This document shows positions 1 through 8,504 of a DNA stretch of 64,000 nt, one piece after another. The stretch lies in NCBI RefSeq assembly GCF_000875775.1, contig NZ_CP010868.1, positions 1,375,707 through 1,439,706 on the forward strand, given 5' to 3'. The translations under genes were made by a program, and so were the position numbers. Under the pieces are notes generated by a model. The model saw only the letters and a program-made list of their open reading frames with translations. It did no database searches and had not been told where the DNA came from. Every line of letters starts with the position of its first letter. Within the stretch, counting starts at the first letter, position 1. Source of the stretch: Nitrosopumilus piranensis (lineage in GTDB: Archaea > Thermoproteota > Nitrososphaeria > Nitrososphaerales > Nitrosopumilaceae).

Positions 1-1
1 C

Positions 2-415
2 GATACTTTTGTTTGTGTGTACGGGGATTCAATTTTTGATTTTAGTCTTAGAAATATGATCAAACAACACAAAGCAAAGAAAGCATTTGCAACAATGAGT
101 CTATATGAATACAAAACTAACTTGGAATATGGAGTGATTAATACTTCAAAAACAGGTAAAGTGACAAGTTGGATAGAAAAACCAGAGATTAAGGCAAACA
201 TCAACATGGGATGTTATGTAATGGAACCAGGAATTTTGAAGTACATTCCAAAAAACAAGCCATATGGTATGGATGACGTCATTAAAAAAGCGATGAATAG
301 AAAAAAGATTGTCAATAGTTTCATTACAAAAAAAGGTTTTACTGATATTGGAAATAAAGAATCATATGAACAAGCAAATAAAGAATATGCTAAAAAATTC
401 AGAAAGAAAGGATAG
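2..415 (+). CDS. Sugar-1-phosphate nucleotidylyltransferase, C-terminal part (partial)
   Basis: The reading frame is open to the left edge of the window, so the N-terminal nucleotide-binding part lies outside. The visible 137 residues look like the C-terminal half of an NTP_transferase (RmlA/GMP family) protein: a YGDS box where the family has its metal-binding NGD, then GVINTSKTGKV, WIEKP and NMGCYVM, the usual order of the sugar-binding core. These enzymes make NDP-sugars from sugar-1-phosphates. The next gene starts 2 bases downstream and encodes a GNA1-like acetyltransferase, so an amino-sugar nucleotide pathway is plausible. The exact sugar and nucleotide cannot be read from this fragment. 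Confidence 0.75.
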   Translation, partial: DTFVCVYGDSIFDFSLRNMIKQHKAKKAFATMSLYEYKTNLEYGVINTSKTGKVTSWIEKPEIKANINMGCYVMEPGILKYIPKNKPYGMDDVIKKAMNRKKIVNSFITKKGFTDIGNKESYEQANKEYAKKFRKKG

Positions 416-417
416 AA

Positions 418-855
418 ATGAGTACACCAATAATTAGAAAATTAAAAAAAGATGATTTGAATAAGGGATTTCTCACTACGCTTGATTCATTAAGAAAAGC
501 AAGTGACATTGACAAAAATAAAGCAGAAGAGATTTTTAAAAAAATTGATTCAAATCCAGATTATACCATAGCAATAGCAGAAATAGATGGAAAGATAGTT
601 GGTTCAACTACACTTTTGATTGAGCAAAAATTCATCCACAAGGGCGGACTAGTAGGCCATATTGAGGATGTGGTAGTGGATAAAAATTTTCAAGGACAAA
701 AAATAGGAGAGAAAATCATGAGATATCTTCTTGAAATTGCAAAAAATCAAGGCTGTTACAAGACAATTTTAGATTGTACGGATGATGTAAAACCATTTTA
801 TGAAAAACTGGGATTCAAACAAGTAGCAAATGAATTAAGATATGATCATACTTAG
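418..855 (+). CDS. GNAT acetyltransferase resembling glucosamine-6-phosphate N-acetyltransferase (GNA1)
   Basis: The 145-residue protein is a single GNAT domain. The central block GHIEDVVVD (residues 80-88), the acetyl-CoA loop QGQKIG (92-97), the segment GCYKTILDC (112-120) and FYEKLGF (127-133) closely follow eukaryotic GNA1, which acetylates glucosamine-6-phosphate on the way to UDP-GlcNAc. The gene sits 2 bases after a sugar nucleotidyltransferase, which supports that role. The 3' end overlaps the convergent membrane-protein gene by 4 bases. The GNAT fold is clear; the GNA1 substrate is an inference from motif similarity. Confidence 0.8.
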   Translation: MSTPIIRKLKKDDLNKGFLTTLDSLRKASDIDKNKAEEIFKKIDSNPDYTIAIAEIDGKIVGSTTLLIEQKFIHKGGLVGHIEDVVVDKNFQGQKIGEKIMRYLLEIAKNQGCYKTILDCTDDVKPFYEKLGFKQVANELRYDHT

Positions 856-1298
856 AAGTATTCTTTTTTTGGACGAGCCTTTCTAACTTTCATTAGTCGT
901 ATTCCAAAATACATTACAGGTGCAGACAATACCATGAACAGAGGAGGCACAAGTAAAACAGTATCTGTCATGTATGAATCATTAATTTTTTCTACGAGAG
1001 TTTGACAAAATGCCATTCCAACAAGTAAAATAATTCCGTCTACTAAAAGCATCATACCTATTTTTTTAGAGCCATAGTATTTTGATAGAATGAACGCAAC
1101 TGCAGCTAAAATTCCTCCAGGGGCAATGGTAATTGAAATAAACTGAAGGAGTTTTGGATTTGCAAAGTTATCTGGATTTATAGGAAGATCAGAAGTATTT
1201 GGATCATCAAACATGAAAAAATATAGTGAACTTACTACGAGAACAAATAATACAAAAAAAGCAATACTACCAAGCCCTAACCAGTATTCGAGTTGCAT
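852..1298 (-). CDS. Small integral membrane protein, function unknown
   Basis: The 148-residue protein has four hydrophobic stretches, near residues 8-30, 52-74, 80-97 and 113-135, with a short polar loop (DDPNTSDLPINPDNF) between the first and second and a basic C-terminal tail (KVRKARPKK). I recognise no family motif and no catalytic residues. It is convergent with the acetyltransferase gene and lies 43 bases downstream of the galT-like gene on the same strand, so co-transcription with galT is possible. Confidence 0.6.
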   Translation of the reverse strand: MQLEYWLGLGSIAFFVLFVLVVSSLYFFMFDDPNTSDLPINPDNFANPKLLQFISITIAPGGILAAVAFILSKYYGSKKIGMMLLVDGIILLVGMAFCQTLVEKINDSYMTDTVLLVPPLFMVLSAPVMYFGIRLMKVRKARPKKEYF

Positions 1299-1341
1299 GG
1301 TTTATGAAAGATATTAGTCAGATAATAAACTATTCAAAAAG

Positions 1342-2349
1342 TTATACAATTCCAACTAGGTTTGCCAATTCTTTTCTGCATGCTGCACCAAGTTTTTCTG
1401 CAGCCTCCTCAGGAGAGATATCATTTAAGAAAATTCCATATCCCCGTTCTAATCCAGACCAGGATTTGGTGATTGGATAAATTTCAATATGCCAATGAAT
1501 CTGTCTACTGTTTTTTTTCTCAGGAGAAAGATGGAATACAAGATTATAGGACACATTTTTGATAGTTTGAGACAATCCACCAAGTGTGGCCCGGAGGATC
1601 AGAGACAAATCATTGATTTCTTTTTGGGTGATTTTAGAGAAACTAGTAGTGTGTTTTTTAGGAGCAATCCAAAATTCGTATGGATATGAAGGAGACCAAG
1701 GGCAAAATGCAATAAATCCTTCAGTTTGAAGAACCTGCCTAGGGCCACTTATTTCCTCATTTACGGTTTGGCACATAGGACACACTCCTTTTTCATTTAG
1801 AATTTTGTGTGAGGCTTCTGCCTCTTCCTCAATAATTGGAGGAATTGTAGAAAAGGTCAGTATGTTAAGATGTGGATGAGGGGTGGTGCTTCCAGATAAT
1901 TCACCTTGATCAGCATAAATTGAAACGTATGTGACACCTTTTTGGGTATAAAGCCATCTTAATCTATCTTGAACAACAACTAGAATGTTGGACCATTGCT
2001 CAGTATCAATTGTTGCAAAAGTATCTTTTTGATTTGGAGAGGCAACAACAATGTAATGATATCCATATGCTGGTTCACTATAAAATGGCCTATCACTGTA
2101 GGAGTTTTCAGTTTCAACAGAGACAATAGGATCCTTACTTTCAAAGACTCTGATTGACCAACCTTCAACAAACTCATCATCACTGTCTTGTAATCTTTGC
2201 AACATCCCATCTTTTGCAACAAGAGACAGAACTGAAGGGTTGGTCATAGACTCATTTCCAGGTGCAAATGGTGATTTTTTTGAATCTTTTACTTTGTCAT
2301 CTTTTTTCGAAACAATCATGAAACGCTCAGAAACATAATCTTTGCGCAT
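1342..2349 (-). CDS. galT: Galactose-1-phosphate uridylyltransferase-like (HIT superfamily)
   Basis: Galactose-1-phosphate uridylyltransferases move UMP between UDP-glucose and galactose-1-phosphate through a uridylylated histidine. The family start MRKDYVSERF is at 2349 (ATG); an ATG at 2358 and a TTG at 2406 also lie in frame. The active-site HPH is at residues 158-160, a CPMC metal-binding pair at 190-193 and a C-terminal HWHIE at 285-289. Length (335 aa) fits the family. One oddity: the Gln two residues after the second His in classical GalT (HPHGQ) is Asn here (HPHLN), which could change activity or substrate. Another NDP-sugar or an ADP-sugar phosphorylase activity cannot be excluded. 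Confidence 0.8.
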   Translation of the reverse strand: MRKDYVSERFMIVSKKDDKVKDSKKSPFAPGNESMTNPSVLSLVAKDGMLQRLQDSDDEFVEGWSIRVFESKDPIVSVETENSYSDRPFYSEPAYGYHYIVVASPNQKDTFATIDTEQWSNILVVVQDRLRWLYTQKGVTYVSIYADQGELSGSTTPHPHLNILTFSTIPPIIEEEAEASHKILNEKGVCPMCQTVNEEISGPRQVLQTEGFIAFCPWSPSYPYEFWIAPKKHTTSFSKITQKEINDLSLILRATLGGLSQTIKNVSYNLVFHLSPEKKNSRQIHWHIEIYPITKSWSGLERGYGIFLNDISPEEAAEKLGAACRKELANLVGIV

Positions 2350-2596
2350 ATCCCCCATAATTGTAATTTGCAGTAAATGTCTGTTAAAACGTTTACTAAG
2401 ATCCAAGAAGATGTGAAATAAAAAATATTTTTCAAATAAATTTTATAAAAAAATAAGAAAATACGAAATTCATCAAAAACAGTTCTGAATAGAAATTAAA
2501 AAGAAGAAAATACAAAATTTCAGTATTGTTTTGATCGCAAAATTTGTTGCAAGCTTTAAAGGAGAGCATCAGGTCTGAATTAATCAGGGGAAAATC

Positions 2597-3883
2597 ATGG
2601 AGAATTCTGATATTCATATGATTTACGTTCTTTTAGATGGTATAGGGGACCTGCCACATCCAGATTTAGATGGAAAAACACCATTGGAGGCTGCAAATAC
2701 ACCAATTTTAGACAAAATTGCAAGCAATGGCGCAATCGGTGAAGTGATTTCAGTTGGAAAAGGAATCGCTCCAGAATCAGATATTGCGGTATTCAATATG
2801 CTTGGATACAAATTCAAACACGAAGATTATGCAGGTAGAGGAGTAATTGAAGCAATTGGGATCGGGATTGATTTTAAAGATGGAGACTTGGCCTTAAGAG
2901 GAAATTATTCAACATTAGATGATCAGGAAGTTATTATTGATAGAAGGGCAGGAAGACATATTGAAAAAGAAGATGCAGATGGAATAGCAAAAGAGATTGA
3001 AGAAAAGATAAAGTTTTCAAATCCGGATACATCTGTTGTAGTAGCACCAACAATTGGTCACAGAGTAACTGTAAGGATTAGAAATACATCTAAGAAACTA
3101 TCATCAAAGATTACAAACACGGATCCGGCATACAGCAACATTGGAGGTATGGGAGTAGCAAAAGCGGTTGGTGATTTTTTGAAAATTGAAAAATGTTTAC
3201 CATTAGAAGACACCGAAGATTCAAAATCTACTGCAAATACAGTAAATGAATTTTCAGACCAAACAATTAGCATTTGTAAAGAAAGTCAGATAAATAAAAA
3301 ACGTCAAGAACAAGGGAAAAAGAGACTCAGTTGTATTCTACTCAGAGATGCGGGAAACAAGTACCCAGATGTAATTCCAATTAATGAAAAGTATGGTATG
3401 AATTTTTCATGTATAGTAGACATGCCAGTAGAGTTAGGAATTTCAGAAGTGCTAAAGATGAAAGCCTTTGAAGCAGGAGGACTAACAGATTATGAAGAGA
3501 AGGCAAAAGTTGCTGCAAAAGCTATGGAGACTCAAAATTCAATCTACGTTCACCTTAAAGGGCCAGATGAGTTTGGACATGATGGAGATGCAATAGGAAA
3601 GATGAAAAACATAGAAGAGATTGATCAAAGATTCTTCAAAACACTTGTGGATAATATCGATACAAATAAGGTTGCAATAGTGATTTCAGCAGATCATTCA
3701 ACTCCATGTATTAACAAAGGACATAGTGATGATCCAGTTCCAGTTTTGGTTTCAGGCCAATTTATTAAAAAAGATGGAACAACTAGAATGACGGAAGCAC
3801 AAGCAAAGAAAGGAAGTATAGGGCTGCTACAAGGTGCAGAGGTAGTTACAAAATCTTTAGAGTTAATTAAATCTCAAACGTAG
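2597..3883 (+). CDS. apgM: 2,3-bisphosphoglycerate-independent phosphoglycerate mutase, archaeal type
   Basis: The enzyme interconverts 3- and 2-phosphoglycerate in gluconeogenesis and glycolysis. The 428-residue protein belongs to the archaeal ApgM branch of the alkaline phosphatase superfamily. It shows the N-terminal metal site LLDGIGDLP, the segment ESDIAVFNMLGY around the nucleophilic Ser, the GPDEFGHDGD block and the C-terminal ADHSTPC metal site. Length is close to the usual 400-430. ATG at 2597 follows a 190-base AT-rich gap shared with the divergent galT gene; a ctttaaag box about 40 bases upstream may be the promoter. The last 17 bases overlap the convergent DUF309 gene. PGK elsewhere in the window (31.4 kb) serves the neighbouring step. 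Confidence 0.92.
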   Translation: MENSDIHMIYVLLDGIGDLPHPDLDGKTPLEAANTPILDKIASNGAIGEVISVGKGIAPESDIAVFNMLGYKFKHEDYAGRGVIEAIGIGIDFKDGDLALRGNYSTLDDQEVIIDRRAGRHIEKEDADGIAKEIEEKIKFSNPDTSVVVAPTIGHRVTVRIRNTSKKLSSKITNTDPAYSNIGGMGVAKAVGDFLKIEKCLPLEDTEDSKSTANTVNEFSDQTISICKESQINKKRQEQGKKRLSCILLRDAGNKYPDVIPINEKYGMNFSCIVDMPVELGISEVLKMKAFEAGGLTDYEEKAKVAAKAMETQNSIYVHLKGPDEFGHDGDAIGKMKNIEEIDQRFFKTLVDNIDTNKVAIVISADHSTPCINKGHSDDPVPVLVSGQFIKKDGTTRMTEAQAKKGSIGLLQGAEVVTKSLELIKSQT

Positions 3884-4475
3884 TTAGTTTATTTTCTTGC
3901 TGCATTTCAACTGCTTTAGTTCTAATTCTATCAACATCAATTGAATGATATGTAGATGGAGATGTTCCTAGTTTTTCTAGAACTCTTCGAAGCATGCCAA
4001 TTCCAATACTCAATTCATTCTTTTGGGCATGAGCAAAAGCAACAGCCATTAAGATAATTCCTTGAACAATTTCTTTTTCTCTTCCAAAGCATTTTTTCCA
4101 AACACCTTCAAATGCTTCATGACTTTCCCAAAATCGTTCATTGTTAAAATAAAATATTCCATCAGCAATTCCTTTTTCTTTATCAATTTCTTCTTCAAGT
4201 ACATGACGAATGTTGTCAATTGGTCCTATAGGCGATAACTTTTCAATTAGTTGATCAAGATCGTCAGGTTTCACAGATACATCCAGTTCTACAAATTTCT
4301 TAGCAATTCTGGCGACCCTGATTGAGGCATTCATGTCAGATACAAGATCTCTTGCTTTGTAAACAACCTCACGGGAATTCTCAGGGGTATAACGAGTGTT
4401 TTTCAAATGTAGCATATAGCGTTCCATACTAGATTTCAACAAGATTTTCTTAAATTTCTTATCTATTTCAATCAA
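3867..4475 (-). CDS. DUF309 domain protein
   Basis: The C-terminal half carries the DUF309 signature: FYFNNERFWESHEAFEGVW, with paired His/Glu residues, followed by GIILMAVAFAHAQ. This small helical family has no established biochemical role. The first ~90 residues are an extra helical region not typical of the minimal family. The frame opens with TTG at 4475; an ATG at 4427 (MERYMLHLKNTRY) is an equally good start and would give 186 residues. It is divergent from rps24e with only 7 bases between the annotated starts, which favours the shorter start so that both genes have promoter space. Confidence 0.75.
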   Translation of the reverse strand: MIEIDKKFKKILLKSSMERYMLHLKNTRYTPENSREVVYKARDLVSDMNASIRVARIAKKFVELDVSVKPDDLDQLIEKLSPIGPIDNIRHVLEEEIDKEKGIADGIFYFNNERFWESHEAFEGVWKKCFGREKEIVQGIILMAVAFAHAQKNELSIGIGMLRRVLEKLGTSPSTYHSIDVDRIRTKAVEMQQENKLTTFEI

Positions 4476-4482
4476 GGTTTAT

Positions 4483-4941
4483 ATGAAATATCTAAAGGAT
4501 TTTGGATACATGTCCATCATTGAGACCATTACAGACATAGACAATACCTTTCTATCCAGAAGAGAGCTTACGTGCAATTTTGCTGGATTGGCAGGAAAAC
4601 TCAAAAAACTTGAGGCAATAGATATGGTTACTAAAGAATTCAAACTTGATGGAAAAGTGGTAATTCCAATGAGACTACAAACTCATGTAGGAAAGCCAAT
4701 AGTGACAGGAACTTTCTTTGTTTATGAAGATGAAGGATTGGCAAAGAGACATGTCAACCCAACAATTTTCTCAAGATTAGAAAAATCAAAAACAAAACTT
4801 GCTGAAGCAGAAGCTGCAACACAAGAAGCCCCATCTGAAGATGCAGTTGCTGAAGAGAAATCATCTGAAGATTCTCCAGCAGAAGAAAAAGCAGTAGATG
4901 CACCCGCTGAAGAACCAAAAAAAGAGGAGAAATCTGAATAA
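4483..4941 (+). CDS. rps24e: 30S ribosomal protein S24e
   Basis: S24e is a small-subunit protein of archaea and eukaryotes. The core fits the family: [12 protein letters not shown], then an [13 protein letters not shown] strand and [12 protein letters not shown], ending in SRLEKSK. After residue ~105 comes an acidic Ala/Glu-rich tail (repeated EEK, PAEE, SSED) that is not part of the ribosomal fold and is unusually long for an archaeal S24e. An internal ATG at 4510 (MSIIETI) matches the family N-terminus better than 4483. The stop overlaps the rps27ae start by one base (TAATG), so the two are translationally coupled. Confidence 0.85.
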   Translation: MKYLKDFGYMSIIETITDIDNTFLSRRELTCNFAGLAGKLKKLEAIDMVTKEFKLDGKVVIPMRLQTHVGKPIVTGTFFVYEDEGLAKRHVNPTIFSRLEKSKTKLAEAEAATQEAPSEDAVAEEKSSEDSPAEEKAVDAPAEEPKKEEKSE

Positions 4942-5114
4942 TGACAGGCAAAAAGGGTTCTAGCCCAAATGTTTATGCATACTACAAAGTAGATGGAGAC
5001 AAAATTTCACGAATTAAAAAAATTTGTTCAAGATGCGGTAAAGGAGTTTTCATGTCAGAGCACAAAGATAGACATACTTGTGGAAAGTGTGGCCTAACAG
5101 AATTTAATCAATAA
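4941..5114 (+). CDS. rps27ae: 30S ribosomal protein S27ae
   Basis: This 57-residue zinc-ribbon protein of the small subunit begins [20 protein letters not shown]. It carries the C-x2-C pairs CSRCGKG and CGKCGLTEF that bind one zinc, a typical archaeal S27ae without the ubiquitin fusion found in eukaryotes. It overlaps the S24e stop by one base, and the S24e-S27ae pair is a standard archaeal arrangement. It is too short for routine ORF calling but the match is unambiguous. Confidence 0.92.
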   Translation: MTGKKGSSPNVYAYYKVDGDKISRIKKICSRCGKGVFMSEHKDRHTCGKCGLTEFNQ

Positions 5115-5123
5115 AATTTAATT

Positions 5124-5837
5124 TTAATATAATTTCTTTTTACGAATTTTAGAACTCTTTTCTTCTAATTGTTCAATCCTTGAAACAAATGCAGGATCAA
5201 GTTTAATTTTTGAAAGTGCATCAGCAGGTAATTTTATTGTATTTTCATCCAAAGAAACATTGATCTTCGGGAGATTTTTATTAATCCAAAATTTTGTAAC
5301 TTTATCTTCAAGTTTATAATCACGAAATCCAGCAGGGAATTTTTTTGTAATATGATTTAACAATGTACGATCTTTGAATACAACTCTTGGTTCAAACAAT
5401 CGGGTTTCATCACTGTAAACATTTTCAAACAAATTTCCAGAAATTTCATCGGAGAGTAATTCCATCTTTGAGATTTTTCGTATCAATTCTAGGAAATGCA
5501 AAAACTCATGTGCCAGAATTGCATGAATCGTGCCTTTGAGACCATAAGCAACCAAAGGTGCAGATATTTGAATCACTACCTGAAATTTATTCTCAAAAAC
5601 TACAGGGATGGTTCTTGCAAATAAAATTCCATATTCATAAGAATTAGGATTTGGCGTAGATAGTACCAATGAGGGCTCTACATATGCAATAGGATAACGT
5701 ATTCCAGATGCTTTTTCAATTCGATTAATTCCTGCAACAGTAATTGGAAAACGCTTAAGTGTTAAATCATACACATTGTCAGGAATAATTCCTTTAGAAT
5801 GTGCATCTTTGAAGCGAACTAGTGGATCCAATATCAT
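5124..5837 (-). CDS. Putative zinc metallopeptidase with HExxH motif
   Basis: The 237-residue protein has one strong feature, HEFLH at residues 110-114 inside a hydrophobic helix (IHAILAHEFLHFLEL), the zincin HExxH signature. A downstream Glu-rich stretch (KMELLSDEISGNLFE, ~124-138) may supply the third zinc ligand. There is no signal peptide or membrane segment, so it should be cytoplasmic. The C-terminus is lysine-rich. I do not recognise the family; Thaumarchaeota-restricted conservation is possible. It lies 36 bases downstream of a 32-residue basic ORF and may share its transcript with pus10. Confidence 0.6.
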   Translation of the reverse strand: MILDPLVRFKDAHSKGIIPDNVYDLTLKRFPITVAGINRIEKASGIRYPIAYVEPSLVLSTPNPNSYEYGILFARTIPVVFENKFQVVIQISAPLVAYGLKGTIHAILAHEFLHFLELIRKISKMELLSDEISGNLFENVYSDETRLFEPRVVFKDRTLLNHITKKFPAGFRDYKLEDKVTKFWINKNLPKINVSLDENTIKLPADALSKIKLDPAFVSRIEQLEEKSSKIRKKKLY

Positions 5838-5873
5838 CCCTCGACAATTTTGAATGTAAAAAGGTTGATTTGG

Positions 5874-5972
5874 CTATGAACTTGGTTTTCCAGCTTTTGC
5901 GTGCTTTTTTCTTCGTCTCTCTGCTCTTTGATCAGCATGTCTTTGGTGTTTACCTTTTTTTCTTAGGGGCAT
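5874..5972 (-). CDS. Very small basic protein (32 aa), function unknown
   Basis: ATG at 5972 reads MPLRKKGKHQRHADQRAERR followed by RKKHAKAGKPSS and a TAG stop. Nearly half the residues are Lys, Arg or His, and most of the protein is predicted helical. Such composition suggests binding to RNA or a ribosome, but I recognise no family. It fills most of the space between pus10 and the HExxH gene, on their strand, and starts 35 bases after the pus10 stop. Clean start, stop and operon position make it more likely real than chance. Confidence 0.5.
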   Translation of the reverse strand: MPLRKKGKHQRHADQRAERRRKKHAKAGKPSS

Positions 5973-6007
5973 GATATTTTGAAATATTCAGAGCTAGTTA
6001 ATTGTTA

Positions 6008-7153
6008 TCATTTTACCTCAACGTCATAAAAATCAAATTCAAGACATTTGCATGAAATGTCAAGAATTTGAGATATTCCGGGAGAGACATCATCTCCTGC
6101 AACAAAACGTTTTACTGGTAGCCCTCCTTCAAACTTGAAAAATAACGTAAACAAATGATCGTTTTGTTTTTTGTATTTTATTGAAAAAATTTTTTTTTCA
6201 GTTCGTTTTCCAGATTTTTCATAAACAATTACGGGGTTTTCTGTAAGAGTTTTTAATTTTTGTAATAGTTTTGAATCAATTTTTAATGATGCAGAAATCT
6301 TTGCCTCAACTAAAGAATTGAACTTTAGGGGCGTTTTTGGAGATTCTCGAACGATCTTAAAATTACTAACTTTGACATGCTTTAGATTAGCAGAAGATAT
6401 CTTCAGATGACGTTTGTGGGGGTTTCGAATTTTGACAAAAAAGGGTCGTCCTGTGCCCAGAATTAAACTAGATTTATCCTCACCTCCAATCCAAGTAAAT
6501 TTAGCAGTTGTACCTCCTAATTTTTTAAAAAGAAATTCAGAAATTTCACCTTCAACGCTATCAAATTCTGAAATTCCATGAAAATCACAAATTCGGCAGC
6601 CCTTTCCAGAACAATTTGAACAAGATTTTTGTTTTTGTGGGAAGCCTCGTAAAGATTTCACATATCTACCAGAAAGAGTCAATGATTTTGAGCGAATAGC
6701 ACAAGTCTCTTCCTTGAGATTTACAGTGAAAACAATTTCAGGATCTAAATAATCAAAACTCTTTTTTGTTTTTTTAGAAAACAGTTTTACTAGTTCTTGT
6801 GTGATGTCAGTTTTTATCCCATCTATTCCTTTTAATTTAAATTTTGACCGAATTATATCATCTCTATCTACGATTGAGGGTTTAATTATAGCCCCAACGC
6901 TAAATGACGAAAAAGAATACAAGGATGCAGAATCATGCATCATTTTCAAGAAATAATTTAGATTATCAAACAGATTTTTGCAAATGTAGCATCTTTGATT
7001 TGATTTAGAATTTCTCTTTAGTTTTTTCCCAAGAAGTTTATTTGATGAAAGGTGAAGTTGTTTTGAGAATAATCGTCCAAGACAATGTTCACATAGATCA
7101 TATTTTTTTAATATTTTATTTGCGATAGGAACAATTTTTTGATAGGTAGTCAT
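6008..7153 (-). CDS. pus10: tRNA pseudouridine synthase Pus10
   Basis: Pus10 makes pseudouridine 55 (and 54) in archaeal tRNAs. The 381-residue protein has the expected order: an N-terminal zinc site (C21, C24, C55, C58) followed by a THUMP-like region, then a C-terminal catalytic domain. The latter contains GGEDKSSLILGTGRPF (residues 223-238) with the presumed catalytic Asp226. A second Cys cluster (CSNCSGKGCRIC, ~178-189) precedes the catalytic core. It lies 25 bases downstream of srp54 on the same strand, forming a dph6-srp54-pus10 group. Confidence 0.9.
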   Translation of the reverse strand: MTTYQKIVPIANKILKKYDLCEHCLGRLFSKQLHLSSNKLLGKKLKRNSKSNQRCYICKNLFDNLNYFLKMMHDSASLYSFSSFSVGAIIKPSIVDRDDIIRSKFKLKGIDGIKTDITQELVKLFSKKTKKSFDYLDPEIVFTVNLKEETCAIRSKSLTLSGRYVKSLRGFPQKQKSCSNCSGKGCRICDFHGISEFDSVEGEISEFLFKKLGGTTAKFTWIGGEDKSSLILGTGRPFFVKIRNPHKRHLKISSANLKHVKVSNFKIVRESPKTPLKFNSLVEAKISASLKIDSKLLQKLKTLTENPVIVYEKSGKRTEKKIFSIKYKKQNDHLFTLFFKFEGGLPVKRFVAGDDVSPGISQILDISCKCLEFDFYDVEVK

Positions 7154-7178
7154 TTTATAGAAAGATTTGTTTGTACTG

Positions 7179-8504
7179 CTAACCTAATCCCATTCTTCTA
7201 AGAGTTCCTTGCATTTGCCTTCCTTTGGAGGCCTTCATCATATTCTTAGAATTTTTGTAATTTTTAATCAGTTCTTTAACTTCACCTTCTGGCCAGCCTG
7301 AACCACGAGCAATTCTCTTAATTCTAGAGGAGTTTAACAAGTCAGGATCTGCTTTCTCTTCTTTGGTCATACTTTGTATAATGTATCTCCATTTTGAGAC
7401 TCTGTCCTCCATTTGGTTTACTTGATCATCTTTTACCATTCCAGAAAGACCAGGCATACTTTCTAGCAGCCCTTGAAGTGAACCAACTTTAGTTACTTCC
7501 TCTAATTGATAAAAAAAATCATCCATGTTCATCTTTCCACTAGAAATTCTTTTCATTCTAACATCATCACCCTCATTTTCCAAACGTTTTGCCAGATCTA
7601 GAACGGCTTGAATGTCACCCATCCCCAACAAACGGCCAACAAATCTTGTTGGAGAGAACTTTTCTAAATCATCAATTCGTTCACCAGTACCAATGTACAT
7701 TATCTGTGCACCAGTAGCTGCAGATGCAGCTAATGCACCACCGCCCTTTGCAGAACTATCTAATTTTGTAATTATTACACCACCCACAGGGATTGTTTTG
7801 TGAAATGCTTCAGCTTGATTGAAACACTGTTGCCCAATTGTTCCATCAATTACAAGTAATGCTAAATCGGGATCAGTAACTTTGTTGATTCTATCCATTT
7901 CTTCAAGCAGATCTTGTTCTTCCTTATGACGACCTGCAGTATCAATTAAGATAACATCTAGGGGTTGATCCTCAAAATGTTTCAGTCCATTTTTTACAAT
8001 ACTAGGGGAATCTTTGTTATTTTCTTCACCAAATACCTCAACATTGGATTTTTCACACATTGTTTTGAGCTGTACCAAAGCGCCAGGTCGGTAGGTATCT
8101 GCTCCAATAACACCAACTTTGTATCCTTGTCTAGTGAGGAATTTAGCAAGTTTTGATGCAACAGTAGTTTTACCACTTCCCTGAATTCCCAAAAGAATGA
8201 TTTTATTTTGTTTTCCAGGCTTGAAATCAAATTCTGATTCATTTCCAAGTAGGTTTGAGAGTTCATCATAGAGTATTTTTACAATATGATCCTTTCTAGA
8301 AAGACCGGGTGGAGGGGTTTCGTTTAGAGCGCGTTCCTCCAAGTGTTTTGTTATTTCAAGAACCAATCTCACATTAACATCAGATTGGAGTAGTGCCCTT
8401 TGAACATCCTTTGAGAGTTCCTTAATAAGTTCTTCATCTATTCCTGAGGATTTGACAATTTTTTTGATTGCATCGCCTAAACTACTCTTAAGTCCATCAA
8501 GCAT
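7179..8504 (-). CDS. srp54: Signal recognition particle protein SRP54
   Basis: SRP54 is the GTPase subunit that binds signal peptides and SRP RNA and delivers ribosomes to the membrane receptor. The 441-residue protein shows an N helical domain (1-~90) and a G domain with the P-loop GIQGSGKT (106-113), DTAGRH and TKLDSSAKGGG. The Met-rich M domain carries SMPGLSGM and RIKRIARGSGW. Length is normal. Its start overlaps the dph6 stop by 8 bases. SRP19 is encoded 9 kb away at 16987. Confidence 0.95.
   Translation of the reverse strand: MLDGLKSSLGDAIKKIVKSSGIDEELIKELSKDVQRALLQSDVNVRLVLEITKHLEERALNETPPPGLSRKDHIVKILYDELSNLLGNESEFDFKPGKQNKIILLGIQGSGKTTVASKLAKFLTRQGYKVGVIGADTYRPGALVQLKTMCEKSNVEVFGEENNKDSPSIVKNGLKHFEDQPLDVILIDTAGRHKEEQDLLEEMDRINKVTDPDLALLVIDGTIGQQCFNQAEAFHKTIPVGGVIITKLDSSAKGGGALAASAATGAQIMYIGTGERIDDLEKFSPTRFVGRLLGMGDIQAVLDLAKRLENEGDDVRMKRISSGKMNMDDFFYQLEEVTKVGSLQGLLESMPGLSGMVKDDQVNQMEDRVSKWRYIIQSMTKEEKADPDLLNSSRIKRIARGSGWPEGEVKELIKNYKNSKNMMKASKGRQMQGTLRRMGLG

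Noticed and set aside
1226-1480. 84-codon plus-strand ORF between the membrane protein and galT
   Set aside because: Runs antisense through the 5' end of the membrane-protein gene and the 3' end of galT; no motif.
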